Below are positions 1-6,277 of a stretch of DNA of 8,374 nt, piece after piece. Made by a program: the position numbers and the translations under genes. This stretch comes from Ruminococcus sp. (GTDB taxonomy: Bacteria > Bacillota > Clostridia > Oscillospirales > Ruminococcaceae): assembly GCF_019417665.1 (NCBI RefSeq), contig NZ_DXUU01000073.1:1-8374 (forward strand). The letters are read 5' to 3'. A model generated the notes under the pieces. The model did no database searches. It had not been told where the DNA came from and worked only from the letters and a program-made list of their open reading frames with translations. Numbering within the stretch: position 1 is the stretch's first letter; the number at the start of each line of letters is the position of its first letter.

Positions 1-62
1 CTTAAAGCTAAGATTATTCTTCCTTACTTCTTGTAGACAACTTTTTGGATGAACCTTTATTT

Positions 63-98
63 TGACCCCAAAACTGACCCCAATATACTGTACACAGT
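63..98. repeat. Short direct repeat plus small palindrome
   Basis: TGACCCCAA occurs twice in direct orientation with a 12-base period (63-71 and 75-83), followed four bases later by the interrupted palindrome ACTGT-AC-ACAGT (87-98). No gene can be supported across 1-200: plus-strand frames close quickly, and the minus-strand frame over 57-290 has no ribosome binding site and reads through the adjacent hairpins. The repeats could be protein binding sites or the remnant of a recombination junction, but nothing here decides between them. Confidence 0.4.
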
Positions 99-203
99 GC
101 GTAAGCTGACGAATGTCAAAATGAAAAAATAACGCAATATCGCCATTATTGTACGATTTGCGTATGTCTGAAATGTATTGAAAATATGAAATAAATCCCT
201 CAC

Positions 204-337
204 CACCCTCTCCGTGGCGCAGAGGATGCGCCAGGGTGTTTCGCCGCTGCGGCGGCGACCAGGGACGCTGTCCCTGGACTCTGCCAGCATTTTTGAAAAA
301 TTGCTGGATCAAAAAACTTCATTGCCGCCTGCGGCGA
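204..337. repeat. GC-rich multi-hairpin intergenic cluster
   Basis: Five inverted repeats follow one another. TGGCGCA/TGCGCCA (215-221 and 227-233, 5-base loop) is enclosed by an outer CACCC/GGGTG pair (204-208 and 234-238). CGCCGC/GCGGCG (242-247 and 252-257) has a 4-base loop. CCAGGGAC/GTCCCTGG (259-266 and 270-277) has a 3-base loop. CCAGCA/TGCTGG (284-289 and 302-307) has an A/T-rich inner stem. GCCG/CGGC (324-327 and 332-335) closes the run. It lies just downstream of the minus-strand SDR gene. On the minus strand the last hairpin is followed, after seven bases, by a T6 run (311-316), so it may act as a weak terminator. The style resembles dispersed intergenic repeats of clostridia, which is inference. 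Confidence 0.65.
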
Positions 338-372
338 TAAACTTTGTTCAGTATTAGTGCTATGCGTTAGCA

Positions 373-1092
373 TCAGCAGAGGAACCCACCGTTTACCGGC
401 AAGTCCTGTCCGGTGATATATGCCGCCTGGTCAGATACCAGAAACCGCACTGCCGCTGCCACATCTTCCGGCGTGCCAAGCCTGCCCAGGGGCGTCTCCT
501 CCGCCAGTTCGTCCAGCGTCTGGGCATCCAGATGGGCGGTCATATCCGTCAGGATCGTCCCTGGAGAGACTGTATTCACCCGGATGCCGGACGACCCTAC
601 TTCTTTTGCCAGGGCACGGGTAAACGCCAACACCGCTCCCTTTGTCACAGAATAATCCACCTCACAGGATGCTCCCGTCTCTCCCCACATAGAGGAAATG
701 TTCACAATACATCCCCTATGCCGGGACAGCATAGACGGCAGCAGCAGCCGGCTCAGTTCTACCACTGCTGTGAGATTCACCGCATACAGTTCCCGCACCT
801 GTTCCGGCAGCATACACTGAAACAGATCAATATAAGAGCAAGCCGCATTGTTCACCAGCACGTCCACCTGTCCCAGCTGTTCCAGAACAGTCTGCGCCAG
901 CTGCGGCAGCTGTGCCGGGTCAGAGAGATCTGCCCGAATGGGAATCACACCGCATTCCGCCGCCAATGCCTGCATTGCCTCGCCGCTGCGGTGATATGTT
1001 CCGGCGACCCGATAGCCGTCAGCTGTCAGTCCCCGCACAATTGCCACCCCGATACCACGGGACGCCCCAGTAACTAACGCTGTTTTCATCAT
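373..1092 (-). CDS. ymfI: SDR-family oxidoreductase, likely elongation factor P 5-aminopentanone reductase
   Basis: This is a 239-residue cytoplasmic NAD(P)H-dependent reductase of the short-chain dehydrogenase/reductase superfamily. Visible are the Rossmann cofactor motif TGASRGIG (residues 8-15), NNA (81-83), Asn106, and the catalytic Ser134, Tyr147 and Lys151 in YSVTK. The stretch ISSMWGETGASCEV before the active-site Tyr matches my recollection of YmfI, which in Bacillus reduces the 5-aminopentanone group on elongation factor P. That is more specific than the generic FabG-like label. FabG of fatty-acid synthesis is the main alternative, but no fab genes are nearby. The start is the first ATG of an ATGATG pair, eight bases after AAGGAGG (1101-1107). 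An in-frame TTG at 1098 lies only two bases from that site and is unlikely. The neighbouring DUF896 gene is divergent. A weak promoter guess (TTGATC at 1190-1195 and TATGAT at 1165-1170, spacer 19) is all I find upstream. Confidence 0.85.
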   Translation of the reverse strand: MMKTALVTGASRGIGVAIVRGLTADGYRVAGTYHRSGEAMQALAAECGVIPIRADLSDPAQLPQLAQTVLEQLGQVDVLVNNAACSYIDLFQCMLPEQVRELYAVNLTAVVELSRLLLPSMLSRHRGCIVNISSMWGETGASCEVDYSVTKGAVLAFTRALAKEVGSSGIRVNTVSPGTILTDMTAHLDAQTLDELAEETPLGRLGTPEDVAAAVRFLVSDQAAYITGQDLPVNGGFLC

Positions 1093-1237
1093 ATGCAATT
1101 CCTCCTTGAGTTTAGAACATCATTTTAATCAAGCAAAGAGCTTTTAAATGATTATTTTTTATACATCATACAAAATAAGAAAGCTTTGTGATCAAGACAC
1201 GACAATAAGCGATTTTTACGAATGAGACCATCTCTAC

Positions 1238-1353
1238 CAAAAGTGCGGAAAAGGGGTGAGGGGTGAAGGGAAAGAGAGTGCAGAGGGAAAACCGTGAGGG
1301 GAGCGAGGAAAATCCGCACTTTTGCTACGGTTTTCTTTTTCCCCGCTCCCCTT
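1238..1353. repeat. Three interleaved inverted repeats in a purine/pyrimidine-biased block
   Basis: In the gap between the divergent SDR and DUF896 genes, the plus strand is strongly purine-rich over about 1239-1312 and pyrimidine-rich over about 1331-1376. Three pairs of complementary arms occur. Arm A (CAAAAGTGCGGA, 1238-1249) pairs with 1313-1324 over 12 bp. Arm B (GAAAACCGT, 1287-1295) pairs with 1327-1335 over 9 bp. Arm C (1296-1312) pairs with 1337-1353 over 17 positions, with one mismatch and one G-U. The order is A B C A' B' C', so the helices cross rather than nest. The minus-strand frame across 1152-1442 has no ribosome binding site and a low-complexity product, so I do not call a gene. 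It could be a dispersed repeat, a structured RNA or a non-B DNA element. Confidence 0.6.
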
Positions 1354-1450
1354 AGGTTGTCCCTTTGCTCCCTTGTGTCAAGTGAAAGACTTAGAAAAAG
1401 TAATGGTTTGTTTACTCGTTGAAATACCCTGTAATCAAGCAAAATTCCTC

Positions 1451-1479
1451 TTGCATTTTCCCCATTTTTATGCTATACT
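1451..1479 (+). promoter_or_regulatory. Sigma-A promoter of the DUF896 gene
   Basis: TTGCAT (-35, 1451-1456) and TATACT (-10, 1474-1479) are separated by 17 bases, and TGC immediately before the -10 gives an extended -10 element. The predicted transcript start near 1486 leaves a leader of about 77 bases before the ATG at 1563. Confidence 0.7.
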
Positions 1480-1562
1480 ACAAAATGGATTGTACTGACA
1501 AAAAAGCACATAGTTTGACAAAGTCGGCACAATATAAAAAAGTTTACGACGGAGGAATCTGC

Positions 1563-1781
1563 ATGGATCCTGCAAAATTGGCACGCATCAACGAACTGGC
1601 ACGAAAGTCCCGTACCGAAGGGCTGACGCCGGAAGAAAAAGAGGAACAGAATGCACTGCGTCTGGAATACCGCCAGGCAGTAGTGGGAAATCTTCGGGGG
1701 CAGCTGGACAACACCGTGGTGATCCGTCCTGACGGCACGTCCTATCGCCCGGCAGACAAGGAAAAGCCTCAATCTAACTGA
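1563..1781 (+). CDS. DUF896 (YnzC-like) small cytoplasmic protein
   Basis: This is a 72-residue protein matching the DUF896 family, a small helical domain of unknown biochemical role. In Bacillus the family includes YnzC and the SOS-associated YneB-region proteins. The recognisable pattern is ARINELARKSRTEGLTPEEK (residues 5-24), then a helix with RLEYRQAVVGNLRGQL and the hydrophobic tail NTVVIRPDG. The length is normal for the family. The ATG at 1563 was chosen because GGAGG (1551-1555) sits seven bases upstream. An in-frame upstream extension to 1419 has no such site and would start before the promoter. Its last 13 bases overlap the end of the convergent cytidine deaminase gene, and no terminator is visible between the two. 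Confidence 0.85.
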   Translation: MDPAKLARINELARKSRTEGLTPEEKEEQNALRLEYRQAVVGNLRGQLDNTVVIRPDGTSYRPADKEKPQSN

Positions 1782-2170
1782 AACTGTGCCGGCAACAGTT
1801 CTCCCAGCAGATGCACACCGTCTGCCAGTAATATGGGAAAGGTAGGCGGACAAAATTCCGCAAGTACCTGCAAACAGGCACCGCAGGGCAAACAGGGCTT
1901 CTTCCGGGCTTCTTCTGCAGTTTTGCCGCCGACAATGGCGATTTTATGGAATTCCCGGACACCGGCGGCAATTGCTGCAAAAATGGCATTGCGTTCGGCA
2001 CAAATCGTCATGGAATAGGACGCATTTTCCACATTGCATCCATAAAACAGCCTGCCGTCTGCGGCTGCCAGCACAGCACCTACCTGAAACCCTGAATAGG
2101 GTGCATAGGCATTCTCCCTGACGGCAAGTGCCTGTTCCATAAAAGTAGGCGTGGTTTCAGGAGTAGTCAT
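1769..2170 (-). CDS. cdd: Cytidine deaminase
   Basis: This 133-residue enzyme hydrolytically deaminates cytidine and deoxycytidine to uridine and deoxyuridine in pyrimidine salvage. It has the zinc site of small tetrameric cytidine deaminases: Cys57 and the catalytic Glu59 in CAER (57-60), and Cys96 and Cys99 in PCGAC (95-99). The nucleoside-binding stretch NVENASY lies at 46-52, with YAPYSGFQVGA near the N-terminus, and length and order are typical. I chose the ATG at 2170 because GAAAGG (2181-2186) precedes it by ten bases. An in-frame ATG at 2233 would add 21 residues without a good ribosome binding site and would begin at the ackA terminator. It follows ackA on the same strand with that terminator between them, so expression is probably independent or by read-through. 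I see no convincing promoter. It overlaps the convergent DUF896 gene by 13 bases. Confidence 0.95.
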   Translation of the reverse strand: MTTPETTPTFMEQALAVRENAYAPYSGFQVGAVLAAADGRLFYGCNVENASYSMTICAERNAIFAAIAAGVREFHKIAIVGGKTAEEARKKPCLPCGACLQVLAEFCPPTFPILLADGVHLLGELLPAQFQLD

Positions 2171-2236
2171 AAGATCAAGTCCTTTCAATGTATTTTCATG
2201 GCTGCGGCTTACTGCCGCCGTGTTTTCATCCATAGC

Positions 2237-2267
2237 AAAAAAGCGAAGCCGCTTTGTCTGGCTTCGC
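2237..2267 (-). terminator. Intrinsic terminator of ackA
   Basis: Read on the minus strand, a perfect 8-bp stem GCGAAGCC/GGCTTCGC (2260-2267 and 2243-2250) with a 9-base loop is followed directly by T6 (2242-2237). It lies 29 bases past the ackA stop codon and ahead of cdd. The plus-strand side lacks a comparable T run, so it is probably unidirectional. Confidence 0.9.
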
Positions 2268-2295
2268 CTTTGAACATGGGTTACACAAAATTGAC

Positions 2296-3489
2296 TTACT
2301 TCTGGATCATTGCCAGAGTGTCACGTGCGATGAGGAGTTCCTCGTTGGTGGGGATGACCCATACCTCTACCTGGGAATCCGGTGTGGAGATCTTTCTGAG
2401 CTGACCCTTGAAGTCGTTGGCTTCCTTGTCGATCTTGATGCCTAAGAATTCCATATTCTCACAGACCTCTTCCCGGCAGTTGGGTGCATTTTCGCCGATG
2501 CCGCCGGTGAAGATCACAGCGTCCAGGCCATTCATGGCTGCGGCATATGCACCGATATCCTTCTTGATATCATAGACCAGCATATCCTTTGCCAGAATGG
2601 CACGCTTATCCCCTGCCTCAGAAGCAGCGGTAATGTCACGGAAGTCAGAGGACTTTCCGGAAACGCCCAGCATACCAGACTTCTTGTTCATATAATTATC
2701 CATTTCGGAAACGTCAAAACCGTGCTTTCCGGCAACATAAGTTACCGCAGACGGATCTACTGCACCGCAGCGTGTGCCCATGAGTACACCGTCCAGGGGT
2801 GTGAAGCCCATCGTTGTGTCCATGGATTTCCCGTTTTGTACTGCAGTGATGGAAGAACCGTTGCCCAGATGGCAGGAAACCACCTTCAGATCCTTCAGAT
2901 CTTTTCCCATGACCTCTGCCAGCTTTGCTGTGACAAACCGGTGAGATGTACCGTGGAAACCGTACTTGCGAACATGGTACTGCTCATAGTCCTCATAGGG
3001 GAAACCGTACATAAATGCTTTCTGGGGAATGGTCTGGTGGAATGCAGTATCAAAGACAACGACCTGAGGTACATCGGGCAGAATCTTACGGCATGCCCAC
3101 AGTGCCAGTGCATGACCGTGGTTATGTACAGGAGCCAGCTCACGCAGATCGTCGATCTTTTGAATGACCTCATCGGTTACCATGGTAGTCTCTGTGAACA
3201 CTTCTGCGCCCTGTACCACACGGTGGCCAACTGCGGAGATCTCATCCATGCTAGAGATCACAGCACCCTCGCCGGTAGTCAGTGCCTGTACCAAACGTTC
3301 AAACGCCTCAGCGTGGGTGGGGAACGCACAGTCCTCTTCCACCGTTACACCAGCAGCTGTCTTGTGGCTCAAGTGACCATCAATGCCGATACGATCGCAG
3401 TTGCCCTTTGCGATGACAGACTCATCCTTCATGTCGATGAGCTGATACTTCAAAGAAGAGCTTCCTGCATTGACAACAAGAATAATCAT
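2296..3489 (-). CDS. ackA: Acetate kinase
   Basis: This is a full-length 397-residue acetate kinase, which reversibly transfers phosphate between ATP and acetate in the cytoplasm. With phosphotransacetylase it forms the acetate overflow pathway, giving ATP in fermenting bacteria. Family signatures are intact: NAGSSSLKY at 7-15, Arg90 in GHRVVQG, Asp147 in VFDTAFHQT, His179 in YGFHGTSHR, the nucleotide-binding GNGSS at 209-213, Arg240 in MGTRCG, and the C-terminal FTGGIGENA and TNEELLIARDT segments with the conserved Glu near 384. The ATG at 3489 follows an AAAGGAG-type site. It is transcribed alone from a strong promoter divergent from tmcAL and ends in an intrinsic terminator. No phosphotransacetylase gene lies in the window, so its partner must be elsewhere. 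Confidence 0.98.
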   Translation of the reverse strand: MIILVVNAGSSSLKYQLIDMKDESVIAKGNCDRIGIDGHLSHKTAAGVTVEEDCAFPTHAEAFERLVQALTTGEGAVISSMDEISAVGHRVVQGAEVFTETTMVTDEVIQKIDDLRELAPVHNHGHALALWACRKILPDVPQVVVFDTAFHQTIPQKAFMYGFPYEDYEQYHVRKYGFHGTSHRFVTAKLAEVMGKDLKDLKVVSCHLGNGSSITAVQNGKSMDTTMGFTPLDGVLMGTRCGAVDPSAVTYVAGKHGFDVSEMDNYMNKKSGMLGVSGKSSDFRDITAASEAGDKRAILAKDMLVYDIKKDIGAYAAAMNGLDAVIFTGGIGENAPNCREEVCENMEFLGIKIDKEANDFKGQLRKISTPDSQVEVWVIPTNEELLIARDTLAMIQK

Positions 3490-3553
3490 AGGGGTTTCTT
3501 CTCCTTTTCCTTACGGTACGTCACAGCGTCCCGCACCGTTTCATTATTTATTG

Positions 3554-3577
3554 TGGACACTGTCTCACCTGTGTCCA
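3554..3577 (-). promoter_or_regulatory. Inverted repeat at the start of the ackA leader
   Basis: TGGACAC (3554-3560) and GTGTCCA (3571-3577) form a perfect 7-bp inverted repeat with a 10-base spacer. It sits a few bases downstream of the predicted ackA transcript start. It could be a 5'-end stabilising hairpin or a repressor operator. The sequence alone does not decide. Confidence 0.45.
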
Positions 3578-3587
3578 TCCATATATT

Positions 3588-3615
3588 ATTATAAGCTTTT
3601 TTGCAGAAAATGCAA
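3588..3615 (-). promoter_or_regulatory. Sigma-A promoter of ackA
   Basis: On the minus strand, TTGCAT (-35, 3615-3610) and a consensus TATAAT (-10, 3593-3588) are separated by 16 bases. Transcription would start near 3581, giving a leader of about 90 bases. The -35 hexamer is identical to that of the DUF896 promoter. I find no equally good promoter for the divergent tmcAL gene in this gap. Confidence 0.75.
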
Positions 3616-3687
3616 GGGGTTTACAGAAATTCCCCTGAAAAAGGCTGTAAATTTTTCGTTTTCTGCACGTATTCTGGAGGATTCTAC

Positions 3688-4902
3688 ATGAAAATCAGCG
3701 GTATTATCTGCGAATACAACCCTTTGCACAACGGACACCTTTACCATTTGGAACAAGTGCGGCAGTCCGGCGCAGAGGGCATCGTTGCCGTCATGAGCGG
3801 CAATTTTGTCCAGCGAGGCGATGCCGCCATCCTGGACAAATTCACCCGTGCCAAGCTGGCGATCCAGGGCGGCGTGGATCTGGTGCTGGAACTGCCCGTG
3901 CCCTATGCCCTGGCACCGGCGGAAAATTTCGCCATGGGCGGCGTGGCGATCCTGACGGCATTGGGCAATGTCCAGGAAATTTCTTTCGGCAGCGAATGCG
4001 GCGATATTCGATTCTTGTCCCAGGCGGCGCAGGCATGTCGTGTCTGCAAGACAGAATATGCCGATGTCATGGATGATTTCCTGCGCTCCGGCTATTCCTA
4101 CCCGGAGGTACTCTCCCAGATGGTGGCACAGCTTTACGGACAGGAGACGGCGGATGTCCTGCGCCATCCCAACAACACCCTTGCGATTGCCTATCTCAAC
4201 GCCATAGAAGAAATGCACAGTCCCCTGCGCCCGGTGACGATCCAACGGAAAGGCGCTGGACACAACAGTGCCCAGCCTGCCGCAGACGGCACTGCAAGCG
4301 CCACCTATATCCGGCAATTCTTCTCCGAAGGCGGCGATTGCCGGCGCATGATGCCGTCCTATGCCTGGCATGCCCTCCGGGATGCAAGCCTCGCAGGACA
4401 CACCGGCTCCATGCAGAACCTGGAACGGCTCATTCTGTACAAGCTGCGCACCACAGATCCGGATGAGCTGCGCAGCATTGCTGAGGTCGGTCAGGGATTG
4501 GAACATCGGCTTTATAAGGCAAAGCGTGCGTCCTCTCTGGAAGAACTGCTGCAAAGCATCCAGACAAAACGCTATCCCATGGCACGTCTGCGCCGAATCC
4601 TGCTGCACATTCTCCTGGACATCCGCACAGCAGACATGCAGCAGTATCCGCCCTATGGCAGGATTCTCGCCTTCAACGACAAGGGACGGGAGATCCTCCG
4701 GGATTCCAAACAAAAACGGCTCCTCCCCTTCTCCCACTCTCTGGCAGAACTGGCGCATACCAGCCGGGAAGCAGGACGCTGTGCGGCACTGGAATCCCAA
4801 TCCACAGATATTTATCAGCTATCCCGCCAGGTGATCGAAAAAGGGGAATCCGATTTCCGCCGGCGCATCACGCTGTCCCGAAAAAACGAAGCGGAAAACT
4901 AA
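3688..4902 (+). CDS. tmcAL: tRNA(Met) cytidine acetate ligase TmcAL (YlbM family)
   Basis: This 404-residue protein belongs to the family formerly annotated as YlbM or nucleotidyltransferase. It activates acetate with ATP as acetyl-AMP and acetylates the wobble cytidine (C34) of elongator tRNA(Met) to N4-acetylcytidine, which helps accurate AUG decoding. The sequence shows the HxGH nucleotidyl-transfer motif HNGH (14-17) within EYNPLHNGH, then VMSGNFVQRG (35-44), the VDLVLELPVPYAL stretch (63-75), ISFGSECGD (98-106) and HPNNTLAIAYLNAI in the middle, all typical of the family and in order. GGAGG (3676-3680) lies seven bases before the ATG. A longer in-frame extension to 3601 has no comparable site and overlaps the ackA promoter. 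It is divergent from ackA and followed by an inverted-repeat element. Length is normal for the family. Confidence 0.93.
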   Translation: MKISGIICEYNPLHNGHLYHLEQVRQSGAEGIVAVMSGNFVQRGDAAILDKFTRAKLAIQGGVDLVLELPVPYALAPAENFAMGGVAILTALGNVQEISFGSECGDIRFLSQAAQACRVCKTEYADVMDDFLRSGYSYPEVLSQMVAQLYGQETADVLRHPNNTLAIAYLNAIEEMHSPLRPVTIQRKGAGHNSAQPAADGTASATYIRQFFSEGGDCRRMMPSYAWHALRDASLAGHTGSMQNLERLILYKLRTTDPDELRSIAEVGQGLEHRLYKAKRASSLEELLQSIQTKRYPMARLRRILLHILLDIRTADMQQYPPYGRILAFNDKGREILRDSKQKRLLPFSHSLAELAHTSREAGRCAALESQSTDIYQLSRQVIEKGESDFRRRITLSRKNEAEN

Positions 4903-4913
4903 TATATCATTTG

Positions 4914-5051
4914 AATGAGGAATGAGGAGTTAGGAATTAGAAATGATGGTATCGCCTTCGACGATGGATTTCAATAAATTTCTTTCATATTTCCACATTT
5001 TTATTCATGAGCAAAGCGAATACCGCCATTCCTAACTCCTAATTCCTAATT
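4914..5051. mobile_element. Possible miniature inverted-repeat element
   Basis: A 24-base arm at 4914-4937 is complementary to 5028-5051 at 22 of 24 positions. Both are built from repeated AGGAAT/AGGAGTTAGGAAT-like units. Just inside, GGTATCGCC-like (4948-4955) and GGTATTCGC-like (complement of 5016-5024) sequences are also inverted relative to each other. The enclosed A/T-rich centre has no open reading frame. The 138-base element fills almost all of the tmcAL-C39 gap, ending 21 bases before the next ATG. Size and structure fit a non-autonomous MITE, but no clear target duplication is visible. It could also work as an mRNA hairpin between the genes. Confidence 0.5.
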
Positions 5052-5072
5052 GAAAAAGCAGAGGATAACATT

Positions 5073-5996
5073 ATGGCAAAGGTGACAAAAAAACAACTAG
5101 GCAGACGGCGGCGCATAGGACTGCTGATTCTCATCCTGCTGATCGCAGGGATCTGCTTTTCCGTTTCCCGGTGTGTTTCACATTTTCAGAAAAGAAATGC
5201 AGAGAAAATTCCCGTTGCAAAAGAGAACGTTGTTACAACTACAGCCTCTACAGATGTAACGACTGCCCCTGGGGTGCTGTATCGTGGAACGATCCCCATG
5301 GCAACAGAGGCGACTCTTCCGGAAGAACCAGCAAAACTGTCCGTGGACAGTTGTCAGCTAAACGTCACGCCCGTGCTGCAAAATCCGGAACTTCCCACAG
5401 GCTGCGAGATCACTTCTCTCACCATGGCGCTGAACTATGCCGGCTATGCCGTGGACAAACTGACCATGGCAGATGAATATCTGATCCGCTCTGAGCCACA
5501 TCTGACCACTTTTGGCGAAGCATTTGTGGGTTCTCCTCATGACCCCACTGCCTGGGGGTGCTATGCGCCGGTCATTGTGGAAACAGCAGAAAATTACATC
5601 GCCACTCAGAAAGGCACAGAAACTGTCCAGAATCTCACAGGCTGTTCTCTGAAAACGCTCCTCGCAGAAGTGGCAAATGGCACGCCGGTGATCGTCTGGG
5701 CAACCATCAACATGACCGACAATGTGGAAGAGCGATACTACTGGACAACGCCGGATGGGGATGATGCCGTATTTCTCGTCAATGAACACTGTGTCCTGCT
5801 CTGCGGTTATGACCTGAATGCCAATACTGTGATTGTCTGCGATCCTCTGGAGGGTCTGGTCTCCTATGATATGACGCTGTTTGAAAACCGATACGAACTC
5901 ACGTACCGGCAGGCTGTGGTCATTCGGGAGAACATATATTTCGAAAATGAAGTCAACGTCGAACACATTACAGTGGCAGTGGACGAGAGTGAATAA
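5073..5996 (+). CDS. Membrane-anchored C39-like cysteine peptidase
   Basis: This 307-residue protein has an Arg-rich N-terminus (RRRR, 11-14) and one hydrophobic segment (about 15-32), which predicts a signal anchor with the rest outside the cell. A Thr/Ala-rich linker covers about 53-85. The C-terminal domain carries the pattern of the C39-like peptidases (Peptidase_C39_2/YvpB group): LPTGCEITSLTMALNYAGY with the predicted nucleophile Cys111, NEHCVLLCGYD with His239, and VIVCDP with Asp257. These would form a papain-like catalytic site acting on cell-surface or extracellular protein or peptide. Unlike bacteriocin-processing C39 domains it is not fused to an ABC transporter, and none is nearby, so its substrate is unknown. 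The ATG at 5073 follows AGAGG by eight bases, a weaker site than its neighbours have. The inverted-repeat element lies immediately upstream, so it may depend on the tmcAL promoter. Confidence 0.85.
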   Translation: MAKVTKKQLGRRRRIGLLILILLIAGICFSVSRCVSHFQKRNAEKIPVAKENVVTTTASTDVTTAPGVLYRGTIPMATEATLPEEPAKLSVDSCQLNVTPVLQNPELPTGCEITSLTMALNYAGYAVDKLTMADEYLIRSEPHLTTFGEAFVGSPHDPTAWGCYAPVIVETAENYIATQKGTETVQNLTGCSLKTLLAEVANGTPVIVWATINMTDNVEERYYWTTPDGDDAVFLVNEHCVLLCGYDLNANTVIVCDPLEGLVSYDMTLFENRYELTYRQAVVIRENIYFENEVNVEHITVAVDESE

Positions 5997-6076
5997 CCAT
6001 TTCAAGTGTGCTCACATAAATCCGCATATTCGTTTTATACAAACACACTCTCGAAAAGAATAACCCTAAAATCAAA

Positions 6077-6138
6077 AGCTGTTGCAGACTGGAGGGCCTC
6101 GATCGGAGGCAGAATGTTTTTTTGCGGCAGCTATTTTT
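6077..6138 (+). terminator. Nested hairpin with T run, possible terminator
   Basis: AGCTGTTGC (6077-6085) pairs with GCGGCAGCT (6124-6132) over 9 bp, including two G-U pairs. It encloses a second hairpin GCCTC-GATCG-GAGGC (6096-6110). The outer stem is followed by A and T5 (6133-6138). Eighty bases after the C39-like gene, it could end that transcript. The long two-part structure is atypical for a simple terminator, and a small structured RNA is the alternative. Confidence 0.4.
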
Positions 6139-6277
6139 GTACATGTTCCACTAAATTATAGGTTTGAATTTTGTGCAAGGCGCAGATTTTTTGACGAAAT
6201 TTCAGGTTTCTTGTCAGAAATCCGCAGGCTCATTAGTTATATAATTATCATGGTATTGTTGCGAGGAGGTGACTGTC
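6139..6277 (+). promoter_or_regulatory. Upstream region of the sigma-factor operon
   Basis: A/T-rich sequence ahead of the sigma gene. TATAAT occurs at 6240-6245, but no -35 lies at a normal distance: TTGTCA at 6211-6216 is 23 bases away. TTTCT-TGTC-AGAAA (6207-6220) and GAAATTTC (6196-6203) are small palindromes that could be operator sites or parts of a sigma-specific promoter. ECF operons often use their own promoter, but I cannot identify one by eye. Confidence 0.3.

Noticed and set aside
57..290. Minus-strand 77-codon open frame
   Set aside because: No ribosome binding site. It runs through the palindromic hairpins, and its product resembles no family I know.
200..380. CRISPR-like array
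   Set aside because: The hairpins differ in sequence from one another, with no regular repeat-spacer period and no cas genes nearby.
1152..1442. Minus-strand 96-codon open frame between the divergent genes
   Set aside because: Its low-complexity Leu/Ser/Phe-rich product comes from the purine/pyrimidine block, and it has no ribosome binding site.
3589..4800. Long minus-strand open frame opposite tmcAL
   Set aside because: It is a shadow of the strongly supported TmcAL gene, with no recognisable motif or ribosome binding site.
5358..6005. Minus-strand open frame opposite the C39-like gene
   Set aside because: It is a shadow frame. The plus strand has a signal anchor and a catalytic triad in order.
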